In this document: one piece after another, positions 12,881 through 25,847 of the stretch | Layout: each line of letters begins with the position of its first letter | How positions within the stretch are numbered: position 1 is the first letter of the stretch | From: Ascidia mentula | Lineage: Eukaryota > Chordata > Ascidiacea > Phlebobranchia > Ascidiidae | NCBI GenBank assembly: GCA_947561715.1 | Contig: OX387201.1 | Coordinates: 501,001-565,000 of the forward strand | Length of the DNA stretch: 64,000 bases | Direction: 5' to 3' | The notes under the pieces: generated by a model | What the model saw: the letters and a program-made list of their open reading frames with translations, nothing else | The model's database searches: none | Told to the model about the DNA's origin: nothing | Made by a program: the position numbers and the translations under genes

Positions 12881-13758
12881 GAACTGTTATCAAAGATGAT
12901 TTAGGCTCTTTTTATCACTTTTTTAGGTTTTGCTGACGAATCTTAAGGTTTTTATATAAGTGTTCGCTTTATAATTTCGCTCAGACAATGTTGCAACTTT
13001 TTATATCTCAATGTAACTGTGATTCGCTTCTTGTCCAATATTTTCTTGCTTAGTTCCAATTTTGTGCACTGTTTGTATTTTTCGTTTTTACAGTTGTTGA
13101 AGTTTTCGCTAAATGGAATGCTTCCGATACTGTTCAAAAACTCCTCAAAAATATAGAACAAGATCGAAGAATGTTTTTTTTCCAGATTATAGGACGATTA
13201 TTGGTATTTCTATGAAAATAAGTTTTGGTGCTGGGAAATGCCCACCGTGTAGACCTTTGTCACAATAGAAATTTTACGTCACAAAGCAAACCAGTGATGC
13301 ATAGGGCTTAATGTCAGGCTGTATTTGAGGAAAAATTATGAAAGATTCATCCCATATCTACAAATTTTGATCAAAATTAGTCACTAGAAAAATTTGCCCC
13401 CTCCCCCCCCTCCCTGGTTAGTCAATATTTTGGCTAAAAAAGCAATTAAAATTGGAACTAGATTTTGCAGAAAAATGAATCGTTCAACTACCCACTCATT
13501 TGCATTTTTTTGAGTTCCAACTCTTCTCTATGCAATGGCATCAAATTTAGTTGCTGAAAAAGTGTCAAAGCCCTCACCCCAGGGCTGGTTATACCCCCCT
13601 GTTGGTCGAATGATCTCGCAGGAAGACCTTGCTCTGTACAGTCTCATCCAGGAGCAAAATTCTTTTCAAATTTAAAGAATTTTAGGTCCCTATGCAAGTC
13701 ACAAGACCCATCAACGGTCATTGGGAAGCAAGCGGAACAGTCGCTAGATGCATTACAG
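12881..13758. other. Spacer between NRF-6-like gene and satellite
   Basis: 3'UTR and flank of the NRF-6-like gene. It contains a C-rich run near 13399-13415. No clear AATAAA close to the stop and no coding signal were seen. Satellite-related sequence begins in degenerate form around 13735 and becomes clearly periodic from about 13759. Confidence 0.5.
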
Positions 13759-16700
13759 CCAAAATCTGGTAAAACGAAAAAACTTCGTGTTTTTTCCAAA
13801 ATCGAACGAAAATTTTATGTCTCCGATTCCGGATTAAACCGGTTTGTTGATTCGAGAGGGAGGCCAGAGCGGCCCCAACCGGTTTTAAACTACAATATTC
13901 CGGCGATTTCCGCCTAAAACCGGACATTTTTGTATTGGCCAAAATCTGGAAAAACGGAAAGGGGTTAACCTTGGTGTTTTTTCCAAAATCGAACGAAAAT
14001 TTTATGTCTCCGATTCCGGATTAAACCGGTTTGTTGATTCGAGAGGGAGGCCAGAGCGGCCCCAACCGGTTTTAAACTACAATATTCCGGCGATTTCCGC
14101 CTAAAACCGGACATTTTTGTATTGGCCAAAATCTGGAAAAACGGAAAGGGGTTAACCTTGGTGTTTTTTCCAAAATCGAACGAAAATTTTATGTCTCCGA
14201 TTCCGGATTAAACCGGTTTGTTGATTCGAGAGGGAGGCCAGAGCGGCCCCAACCGGTTTTAAACTACAATATTCCGGCGATTTCCGCCTAAAACCGGACA
14301 TTTTTGTATTGGCCAAAATCTGGAAAAACGGAAAGGGGTTAACCTTGGTGTTTTTTCCAAAATCAAACGAAAATTTTATGTCTCCGATTCCGGATTAAAC
14401 CGGTTTGTTGATTCGAGAGGGAGGCGAGAGCGGCCCCAACCGGTTTTAAACTACAATATTGCGGCGATTTTCGCCGAAAACCGGACATTTTTGTATTGGG
14501 CAAAATCTGGAAAAACGGAAAGGGGTTAACCTTGGTGTTTTTTCCAAAATCAAACGAAAATTTTATGTCTCCGATTCCGGATTAAACCGGTTTATTGATT
14601 CGAGAGGGAGGCGAGAGCGGCCCCAACCGGTTTTAGACTACAATATTCCGGCGATTTCCGCCTAAAACCGGAAATTTTTGTATTGGCCAAAATCTGGAAA
14701 AACGGAAAGGGGTTAACCTTGGTGTTTTTTCCAAAATCGAACGAAAATTTTATGTCTCCGATTCCGGATTAAACCGGTTTGTTGATTCGAGAGGGAGGCC
14801 AGAGCGGCCCCAACCGGTTTTGAACTACAATATTCCGGCGATTTCCGCCTAAAACCGGACATTCTTGTATTGGCCAAAATCTGGAAAAACGGAAAGGGGT
14901 TAACCTTGGTGTTTTTTCCAAAATCCAACCGAAATTTTATGTCTCCGATTCCGGATTAAACCGGTTTATTGATTCGAGAGGGAGGCGAGAGCGGCCCCAA
15001 CCGGTTTTAGACTACAATATTCCGGCGATTTCCGCCTAAAACCGGACATTTTTGTATTGGGCAAAATCTGGAAAAACGGAAAGGGGTTAACCTTGGTGTT
15101 TTTTCCAAAATCAAACGAAAATTTTATGTCTCCGATTCCGGATTAAACCGGTTTGTTGATTCGAGAGGGAGGCGAGAGCGGCCCCAACCGGTTTTAAACT
15201 ACAATATTCCGGCGATTTCCGCCTAAAACCGGACATTTTTGTATTGGCCAATATCTGGAAAAACTGAAAGGGGTTAACCTTGGTGTTTTTTCCAAAATCA
15301 AACGAAAATTTTATGTCTCCGATTCCGGATTAAACCGGTTTATTGATTCGAGAGGGAGGCGAGAGCGGCCCCAACCGGTTTTAGACTACAATATTCCGGC
15401 GATTTCCGCCTAAAACCGGACATTTTTGTATTGAGCAAAATCTGGAAAAACGGAAAGGGGTTAACCTTGGTGTTTTTTCCAAAATCAAACGAAAATTTTA
15501 TGTCTCCGATTCCGGATTAAACCGGTTTGTTGATTCGAGAGGGAGGCGAGAGCGGCCCCAACCGGTTTTAAACTACAATATTCCGGCGATTTCCGCCTAA
15601 AACCGGACACTTTTGTATTGGCCAAAATCTGGAAAAACGGAAAGGGGTTAACCTTGTTGTTTTTTCCAAAATCCAACGAAAATTTTATGTCTCCGATTCC
15701 GGATTAAACCGGTTTGTTGATTCGAGAGGGAGGCGAGAGCGGCCCCAACCGGTTTTAAACTACAATATTCCGGCGATTTCCGCCTAAAACCGGACATTTT
15801 TGTATTGAGCAAAATCTGGAAAAACGGAAAGGGGTTAACCTTGTTGTTTTTTCCAAAATCCAACGAAAATTTTATGTCTCCGATTCCGGATTAAACCGGA
15901 TTATTGATTCGAGAGGGAGGCGAGAGCGGCCCCAACCGGTTTTAGACTACAATATTCCGGCGATTTCCGCCTAAAACCGGACATTTTTGTATTGAGCAAA
16001 ATCTGGAAAAACGGAAAGGGGTTAACCTTGGTGTTTTTTCCAAAATCAAACGAAAATTTTATGTCTCCGATTCCGGATTAAACCGGTTTGTTGATTCGAG
16101 AGGGAGGCGAGAGCGGCCCCAACCGGTTTTAAACTACAATATTCCGGCGATTTCCGCCTAAAACCGGACACTTTTGTATTGGCCAAAATCTGGAAAAACG
16201 GAAAGGGGTTAACCTTGTTGTTTTTTCCAAAATCCAACGAAAATTTTATGTCTCCGATTCCGGATTAAACCGGTTTGTTGATTCGAGAGGGAGGCGAGAG
16301 CGGCCCCAACCGGTTTTAAACTACAATATTCCGGCGATTTCCGCCTAAAACCGGACACTTTTGTATTGGCCAAAATCTGGAAAAACGGAAAGGGGTTAAC
16401 CTTGGTGTTTTTTCCAAAATCAAACGAAAATTTTATGTCTCCGATTCCGGATTAAACCGGTTTGTTGATTCGAGAGGGAGGCGAGAGCGGCCCCAACCGG
16501 TTTTAAACTACAATATTCCGGCGATTTCCGCCTAAAACCGGACATTTTTGTATTGGCCAAAATCTGGAAAAACGGAAAGGGGTTAACCTTGGTGTTTTTT
16601 CCAAAATCCAACCGAAATTTTATGTCTCCGATTCCGGATTAAACCGGTTTATTGATTCGAGAGGGAGGCGAGAGCGGCCCCAACCGGTTTTAGACTACAA

Positions 16701-17811
16701 TATTCCGGCGATTTCCGCCTAAAACCGGACATTTTTGTATTGAGCAAAATCTGGAAAAACGGAAAGGGGTTAACCTTGGTGTTTTTTCCAAAATCAAACG
16801 AAAATTTTATGTCTCCGATTCCGGATTAAACCGGTTTGTTGATTCGAGAGGGAGGCGTGAGCGGCCCCAACCGGTTTTAAACTACAATATTCCGGCGATT
16901 TCCGCCTAAAACCGGACACTTTTGTATTGGCCAAAATCTGGAAAAACGGAAAGGGGTTAACCTTGGTGTTTTTTCCAAAATCCAACGAAAATTTTATGTC
17001 TCCGATTCCGGATTAAACCGGTTTGTTGATTCGAGAGGGAGGCGAGAGCGGCCCCAACCGGATTTGGACTACAATATTCCGGCGATTTCCGCCTAAAACC
17101 GGACATTTTTGTATTGGCCAAAATCTGGAAAAACGGAAAGGGGTTAACCTTGGTGTTTTTTCCAAAATCAAACGAAAATTTTATGTCTCCGATTCCGGAT
17201 TAAACCGGTTTGTTGATTCGAGAGGGAGGCGAGAGCGGCCCCAACCGGTTTTAAACTACAATATTCCGGCGATTTCCGCCTAAAACCGGACATTTTTGTA
17301 TTGGCCAATATCTGGAAAAACGGAAAGAGGTTAACCTTGGTGTTTTTTCCAAAATCAAACGAAAATTTTATGTCTCCGATTCCGGATTAAACCGGTTTAT
17401 TGATTCGAGAGGGAGGCGAGAGCGGCCCCAACCGGTTTTAGACTACAATATTCCGGCGATTTCCGCCTAAATCCGGACATTTTTGTATTGGGCAAAATCT
17501 GGAAAAACGGAAAGGGGTTAACCTTGGTGTTTTTTCCAAAATCCAACCGAAATTTTATGTCTCCGATTCCGGATTAAACCGGTTTATTGATTCGAGAGGG
17601 AGGCGAGAGCGGCCCCAACCGGTTTTAGACTACAATATTCCGGCGATTTCCGCCAAAAACCGGACATTTTTGTATTGGGCAAAATCTGGAAAAACGGAAA
17701 GGGGTTAACCTTGGTGTTTTTTCCAAAATCAAACGAAAATTTTATGTCTCCGATTCCGGATTAAACCGGTTTGTTGATTCGAGAGGGAGGCGAGAGCGGC
17801 CCCAACCGGTT

Positions 17812-18835
17812 TTAAACTACAATATTCCGGCGATTTCCGCCTAAAACCGGACACTTTTGTATTGGCCAAAATCTGGAAAAACGGAAAGGGGTTAACCTTG
17901 GTGTTTTTTCCAAAATCCAACGAAAATTTTATGTCTCCGATTCCGGATTAAACCGGTTTGTTGATTCGAGAGGGAGGCGAGAGCGGCCCCAACCGGTTTT
18001 AGACTACAATATTCCGGCGATTTCCGCCTAAAACCGGACATTTTTGTACTGGCCAAAATCTGGAAAAACGGAAAGGGGTTAACCTTGGTGTTTTTTCCAA
18101 AATCAAACAAAAATTTTATGTCTCCGATTCCGGATTAAACCGGTTTATTGATTCGAGAGGGAGGCGAGAGCGGCCAACCGGTTTAAAACTACAATATTCC
18201 GGCGATTTCCGCCTAAAACCGGACATTTTTGTAGTGGGCAAAATCTGGAAAAACGGAAAGGGGTTAACCTTGGTGTTTTTTCCAAAATCAAACGAAAATT
18301 TTATGTCTCCGATTCCGGATTAAACCGGTTTGTTGATTCGAGAGGGAGGCGAGAGCGGCCCCAACCGGTTTTAAACTACAATATTCCGGCGATTTCCGCC
18401 TAAAACCGGACACTTTTGTATTGGCCAAAATCTGGAAAAACGGAAAGGGGTTAACCTTGGTGTTTTTTCCAAAATCCAACGAAAATTTTATGTCTCCGAT
18501 TCCGGATTAAACCGGTTTGTTGATTCGAGAGGGAGGCGAGAGCGGCCCCAACCGGTTTTTGACTACAATATTCCGGCGATTTCCGCCTAAAACCGGACAT
18601 TTTTGTACTGGCCAAAATCTGGAAAAACGGAAAGGGGTTAACCTTGGTGTTTTTTCCAAAATCAAACAAAAATTTTATGTCTCCGATTCCGGATTAAACC
18701 GGTTTATTGATTCGAGAGGGAGGCGAGAGCGGCCCCAACCGGTTTAAAACTACAATATTCCGGCGATTTCGCCTAAAACCGGACATTTTTGTAGTGGGCA
18801 AAATCTGGAAAAACGGAAAGGGGTTAACCTTGGTG
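17812..18835. repeat. Trimeric sub-block of the satellite
   Basis: Three consecutive monomer types, marked by GACACTTTTG with GGCC, then TTGTACTGGCC, then TTGTAGTGGGC, occur near 17855-18235 and again near 18414-18794, shifted by 559 bp (three monomers minus a 2-bp deletion). The same series reappears around 27585-27966. It is a second, shorter level of block duplication within the array. Confidence 0.6.
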
Positions 18836-19489
18836 TTTTTTCCAAAATCAAACGAAAATGTTATGTCTCCGATTCCGGATTAAACCGGTTTGTTGATTCG
18901 AGAGGGAGGCGAGAGCGGCCCCAACCGGTTTTAAACTACAATATTCCGGCGATTTCCGCCTAAAACCGGACATTTTTGTATTGGGCAAAATCTGGAAAAA
19001 CGGAAAGGGGTTAACCTTGGTGTTTTTTCCAAAATCGAACGAAAATTTTATGTCTCCGATTCCGGATTAAACCGGTTTATTGATTCGAGAGGGAGGCGAG
19101 AGCGGCCCCAACCGGTTTTAAACTACAATATTCCGGCGATTTCCGCCTAAAACCGGACATTTTTGTATTGGCCAAAATCTGGAAAAACGGAAAGGGGTTA
19201 ACCTTGGTGTTTTTTCCAAAATCAAACGAAAATTTTATGTCTCCGATTCCGGATTAAACCGGTTTGTTGATTCGAGAGGGAGGCGAGAGCGGCCCCAACC
19301 GGTTTTAAACTACAATATTCCGGCGATTTCCGCCTAAAACCGGACATTTTTGTATTGGCCAATATCTGGAAAAACGGAAAGGGGTTAACCTTGGTGTTTT
19401 TTCCAAAATCAAACGAAAATTTTATGTCTCCGATTCCGGATTAAACCGGTTTATTGATTCGAGACGGAGGCGAGAGCGGCCCCAACCGG

Positions 19490-22400
19490 TTTTAGACTAC
19501 AATATTCCGGCGATTTCCGCCTAAAACCGGACATTTTTGTATTGGGCAAAATCTGGAAAAACGGAAAGGGGTTAACCTTGGTGTTTTTTCCAAAATCAAA
19601 CGAAAATTTTATGTCTCCGATTCCGGATTAAACCGGTTTGTTGATTCGAGAGGGAGGCGAGAGCGGCCCCAACCGGTTTTAAACTACAATATTCCGGCGA
19701 TTTCCGCCTAAAACCGGACATTTTTGTATTGGCCAATATCTGGAAAAACTGAAAGGGGTTAACCTTGGTGTTTTTTCCAAAATCAAACGAAAATTTTATG
19801 TCTCCGATTCCGGATTAAACCGGTTTATTGATTCGAGAGGGAGGCGAGAGCGGCCCCAACCGGTTTTAGACTACAATATTCCGGCGATTTCCGCCTAAAT
19901 CCGGACATTTTTGTATTGGCCAAAATCTGGAAAAACGGAAAGGGGTTAACCTTGGTGTTTTTTCCAAAATCAAACGAAAATTTTATGTCTCCGATTCCGG
20001 ATTAAACCGGTTTATTGATTCGAGAGGGAGGCGAGAGCGGCCCCAACCGGTTTTAGACTACAATATTCCGGCGATTTCCGCCTAAATCCGGACATTTTTG
20101 TATTGGGCAAAATCTGGAAAAACGGAAAGGGGTTAACCTTGGTGTTTTTTCCAAAATCCAACCGAAATTTTATGTCTCCGATTCCGGATTAAACCGGTTT
20201 ATTGATTCGAGAGGGAGGCGAGAGCGGCCCCAACCGGTTTTAGACTACAATATTCCGGCGATTTCCGCCTAAAACCGGACATTTTTGTATTGGGCAAAAT
20301 CTGGAAAAACGGAAAGGGGTTAACCTTGGTGTTTTTTCCAAAATCAAACGAAAATTTTATGTCTCCGATTCCGGATTAAACCGGTTTGTTGATTCGAGAG
20401 GGAGGCGAGAGCGGCCCCAACCGGTTTTAAACTACAATATTCCGGCGATTTCCGCCTAAAACCGGACACTTTTGTATTGGCCAAAATCTGGAAAAACGGA
20501 AAGGGGTTAACCTTGGTGTTTTTTCCAAAATCAAACAAAAATTTTATGTCTCCGATTCCGGATTAAACCGGTTTATTGATTCGAGAGGGAGGCGAGAGCG
20601 GCCCCAACCGGTTTAAAACTACAATATTCCGGCGATTTCCGCCTAAAACCGGACATTTTTGTAGTGGGCAAAATCTGGAAAAACGGAAAGGGGTTAACCT
20701 TGGTGTTTTTTCCAAAATCAAACGAAAATTTTATGTCTCCGATTCCGGATTAAACCGGTTTGTTGATTCGAGAGGGAGGCGAGAGCGGCCCCAACCGGTT
20801 TTAAACTACAATATTCCGGCGATTTCCGCCTAAAACCGGACACTTTTGTATTGGCCAAAATCTGGAAAAACGGAAAGGGGTTAACCTTGGTGTTTTTTCC
20901 AAAATCCAACGAAAATTTTATGTCTCCGATTCCGGATTAAACCGGTTTATTGATTCGAGAGGGAGGCGAGAGCGGCCCCAACCGGTTTTAAACTACAATA
21001 TTCCGGCGATTTCCGCCTAAAACCGGACACTTTTGTATTGGGCAAAATCTGGAAAAACGGAAAGGGGTTAACCTTGGTGTTTTTTCCAAAATCAAACGAA
21101 AATTTTATGTCTCCGATTCCGGATTAAACCGGTTTATTGATTCGAGAGGGAGGCGAGAGCGGCCCCAACCGGTTTTAAACTACAATATTCCGGCGATTTC
21201 CGCCTAAAACCGGACATTTTTGTATTGGCCAAAATCTGGAAAAACGGAAAGGGGTTAACCTTGGTGTTTTTTCCAAAATCCAACGAAAATTTTATGTCTC
21301 CGATTCCGGATTAAACCGGTTTATTGATTCGAGAGGGAGGCGAGAGCGGCCCCAACCGGTTTTAAACTACAATATTCCGGCGATTTCCGCCTAAAACCGG
21401 ACACTTTTGTATTGGGCAAAATCTGGAAAAACGGAAAGGGGTTAACCTTGGTGTTTTTTCCAAAATCAAACGAAAATTTTATGTCTCCGATTCCGGATTA
21501 AACCGGTTTGTTGATTCGAGAGGGAGGCGAGAGCGGCCCCAACCGGTTTTAAACTACAATATTCCGGCGATTTCCGCCTAAAACCGGACATTTTTGTATT
21601 GGCCAATATCTGGAAAAACGGAAAGGGGTTAACCTTGGTGTTTTTTCCAAAATCAAACGAAAATTTTATGTCTCCGATTCCGGATTAAACCGGTTTATTG
21701 ATTCGAGAGGGAGGCGAGAGCGGCCCCAACCGGTTTTAGACTACAATATTCCGGCGATTTCCGCCTAAATCCGGACATTTTTGTATTGGCCAAAATCTGG
21801 AAAAACGGAAAGGGGTTAACCTTGGTGTTTTTTCCAAAATCCAACCGAAATTTTATGTCTCCGATTCCGGATTAAACCGGTTTATTGATTCGAGAGGGAG
21901 GCGAGAGCGGCCCCAACCGGTTTTAGACTACAATATTCCGGCGATTTCCGCCTAAAACCGGACATTTTTGTATTGGCCAAAATCTGGAAAAACGGAAAGG
22001 GGTTAACCTTGGTGTTTTTTCCAAAATCGAACGAAAATTTTATGTCTCCGATTCCGGATTAAACCGGTTTATTGATTCGAGAGGGAGGCGAGAGCGGCCC
22101 CAACCGGTTTTAAACTACAATATTCCGGCGATTTCCGCCTAAAACCGGACATTTTTGTATTGGCCAAAATCTGGAAAAACGGAAAGGGGTTAACCTTGGT
22201 GTTTTTTCCAAAATCAAACGAAAATTTTATGTCTCCGATTCCGGATTAAACCGGTTTGTTGATTCGAGAGGGAGGCGAGAGCGGCCCCAACCGGTTTTAG
22301 ACTACAATATTCCGGCGATTTCCGCCTAAAACCGGACATTTTTGTATTGGCCAATATCTGGAAAAACGGAAAGGGGTTAACCTTGGTGTTTTTTCCAAAA

Positions 22401-22668
22401 TCAAACGAAAATTTTATGTCTCCGATTCCGGATTAAACCGGTTTATTGATTCGAGAGGGAGGCGAGAGCGGCCCCAACCGGTTTTAGACTACAATATTCC
22501 GGCGATTTCCGCCTAAAACCGGACATTTTTGTATTGGGCAAAATCTGGAAAAACGGAAAGGGGTTAACCTTGGTGTTTTTTCCAAAATCAAACGAAAATT
22601 TTATGTCTCCGATTCCGGATTAAACAGGTTTGTTGATTCGAGAGGGAGGCGAGAGCGGCCCCAACCGG
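19490..22668. repeat. Higher-order satellite unit, copy A (17 monomers)
   Basis: 3,179 bp, equal to 17 x 187. Reading the diagnostic variant sites monomer by monomer gives a 17-step pattern that repeats in the same order in the next 3,179 bp. The only difference I noticed is at about 22625, where AAACAGG in copy A replaces AAACCGG. A marker shared by both copies is the rare AAAACTGAAAGG variant near 19741 and 22920. Confidence 0.85.
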
Positions 22669-25600
22669 TTTTAGACTACAATATTCCGGCGATTTCCGCC
22701 TAAAACCGGACATTTTTGTATTGGGCAAAATCTGGAAAAACGGAAAGGGGTTAACCTTGGTGTTTTTTCCAAAATCAAACGAAAATTTTATGTCTCCGAT
22801 TCCGGATTAAACCGGTTTGTTGATTCGAGAGGGAGGCGAGAGCGGCCCCAACCGGTTTTAAACTACAATATTCCGGCGATTTCCGCCTAAAACCGGACAT
22901 TTTTGTATTGGCCAATATCTGGAAAAACTGAAAGGGGTTAACCTTGGTGTTTTTTCCAAAATCAAACGAAAATTTTATGTCTCCGATTCCGGATTAAACC
23001 GGTTTATTGATTCGAGAGGGAGGCGAGAGCGGCCCCAACCGGTTTTAGACTACAATATTCCGGCGATTTCCGCCTAAATCCGGACATTTTTGTATTGGCC
23101 AAAATCTGGAAAAACGGAAAGGGGTTAACCTTGGTGTTTTTTCCAAAATCAAACGAAAATTTTATGTCTCCGATTCCGGATTAAACCGGTTTATTGATTC
23201 GAGAGGGAGGCGAGAGCGGCCCCAACCGGTTTTAGACTACAATATTCCGGCGATTTCCGCCTAAATCCGGACATTTTTGTATTGGGCAAAATCTGGAAAA
23301 ACGGAAAGGGGTTAACCTTGGTGTTTTTTCCAAAATCCAACCGAAATTTTATGTCTCCGATTCCGGATTAAACCGGTTTATTGATTCGAGAGGGAGGCGA
23401 GAGCGGCCCCAACCGGTTTTAGACTACAATATTCCGGCGATTTCCGCCTAAAACCGGACATTTTTGTATTGGGCAAAATCTGGAAAAACGGAAAGGGGTT
23501 AACCTTGGTGTTTTTTCCAAAATCAAACGAAAATTTTATGTCTCCGATTCCGGATTAAACCGGTTTGTTGATTCGAGAGGGAGGCGAGAGCGGCCCCAAC
23601 CGGTTTTAAACTACAATATTCCGGCGATTTCCGCCTAAAACCGGACACTTTTGTATTGGCCAAAATCTGGAAAAACGGAAAGGGGTTAACCTTGGTGTTT
23701 TTTCCAAAATCAAACAAAAATTTTATGTCTCCGATTCCGGATTAAACCGGTTTATTGATTCGAGAGGGAGGCGAGAGCGGCCCCAACCGGTTTAAAACTA
23801 CAATATTCCGGCGATTTCCGCCTAAAACCGGACATTTTTGTAGTGGGCAAAATCTGGAAAAACGGAAAGGGGTTAACCTTGGTGTTTTTTCCAAAATCAA
23901 ACGAAAATTTTATGTCTCCGATTCCGGATTAAACCGGTTTGTTGATTCGAGAGGGAGGCGAGAGCGGCCCCAACCGGTTTTAAACTACAATATTCCGGCG
24001 ATTTCCGCCTAAAACCGGACACTTTTGTATTGGCCAAAATCTGGAAAAACGGAAAGGGGTTAACCTTGGTGTTTTTTCCAAAATCCAACGAAAATTTTAT
24101 GTCTCCGATTCCGGATTAAACCGGTTTATTGATTCGAGAGGGAGGCGAGAGCGGCCCCAACCGGTTTTAAACTACAATATTCCGGCGATTTCCGCCTAAA
24201 ACCGGACACTTTTGTATTGGGCAAAATCTGGAAAAACGGAAAGGGGTTAACCTTGGTGTTTTTTCCAAAATCAAACGAAAATTTTATGTCTCCGATTCCG
24301 GATTAAACCGGTTTATTGATTCGAGAGGGAGGCGAGAGCGGCCCCAACCGGTTTTAAACTACAATATTCCGGCGATTTCCGCCTAAAACCGGACATTTTT
24401 GTATTGGCCAAAATCTGGAAAAACGGAAAGGGGTTAACCTTGGTGTTTTTTCCAAAATCCAACGAAAATTTTATGTCTCCGATTCCGGATTAAACCGGTT
24501 TATTGATTCGAGAGGGAGGCGAGAGCGGCCCCAACCGGTTTTAAACTACAATATTCCGGCGATTTCCGCCTAAAACCGGACACTTTTGTATTGGGCAAAA
24601 TCTGGAAAAACGGAAAGGGGTTAACCTTGGTGTTTTTTCCAAAATCAAACGAAAATTTTATGTCTCCGATTCCGGATTAAACCGGTTTGTTGATTCGAGA
24701 GGGAGGCGAGAGCGGCCCCAACCGGTTTTAAACTACAATATTCCGGCGATTTCCGCCTAAAACCGGACATTTTTGTATTGGCCAATATCTGGAAAAACGG
24801 AAAGGGGTTAACCTTGGTGTTTTTTCCAAAATCAAACGAAAATTTTATGTCTCCGATTCCGGATTAAACCGGTTTATTGATTCGAGAGGGAGGCGAGAGC
24901 GGCCCCAACCGGTTTTAGACTACAATATTCCGGCGATTTCCGCCTAAATCCGGACATTTTTGTATTGGCCAAAATCTGGAAAAACGGAAAGGGGTTAACC
25001 TTGGTGTTTTTTCCAAAATCCAACCGAAATTTTATGTCTCCGATTCCGGATTAAACCGGTTTATTGATTCGAGAGGGAGGCGAGAGCGGCCCCAACCGGT
25101 TTTAGACTACAATATTCCGGCGATTTCCGCCTAAAACCGGACATTTTTGTATTGGCCAAAATCTGGAAAAACGGAAAGGGGTTAACCTTGGTGTTTTTTC
25201 CAAAATCGAACGAAAATTTTATGTCTCCGATTCCGGATTAAACCGGTTTATTGATTCGAGAGGGAGGCGAGAGCGGCCCCAACCGGTTTTAAACTACAAT
25301 ATTCCGGCGATTTCCGCCTAAAACCGGACATTTTTGTATTGGCCAAAATCTGGAAAAACGGAAAGGGGTTAACCTTGGTGTTTTTTCCAAAATCAAACGA
25401 AAATTTTATGTCTCCGATTCCGGATTAAACCGGTTTGTTGATTCGAGAGGGAGGCGAGAGCGGCCCCAACCGGTTTTAGACTACAATATTCCGGCGATTT
25501 CCGCCTAAAACCGGACATTTTTGTATTGGCCAATATCTGGAAAAACGGAAAGGGGTTAACCTTGGTGTTTTTTCCAAAATCAAACGAAAATTTTATGTCT

Positions 25601-25847
25601 CCGATTCCGGATTAAACCGGTTTATTGATTCGAGAGGGAGGCGAGAGCGGCCCCAACCGGTTTTAGACTACAATATTCCGGCGATTTCCGCCTAAAACCG
25701 GACATTTTTGTATTGGGCAAAATCTGGAAAAACGGAAAGGGGTTAACCTTGGTGTTTTTTCCAAAATCAAACGAAAATTTTATGTCTCCGATTCCGGATT
25801 AAACCGGTTTGTTGATTCGAGAGGGAGGCGAGAGCGGCCCCAACCGG
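22669..25847. repeat. Higher-order satellite unit, copy B (17 monomers)
   Basis: Direct tandem copy of 19490-22668 at a shift of 3,179 bp, matching in all 17 monomer types. After 25847 the next monomer again resembles the second monomer of the unit (AAAACTGAAAGG near 25912), then the order departs. A third, partial copy may therefore have begun before later rearrangement. Confidence 0.85.
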
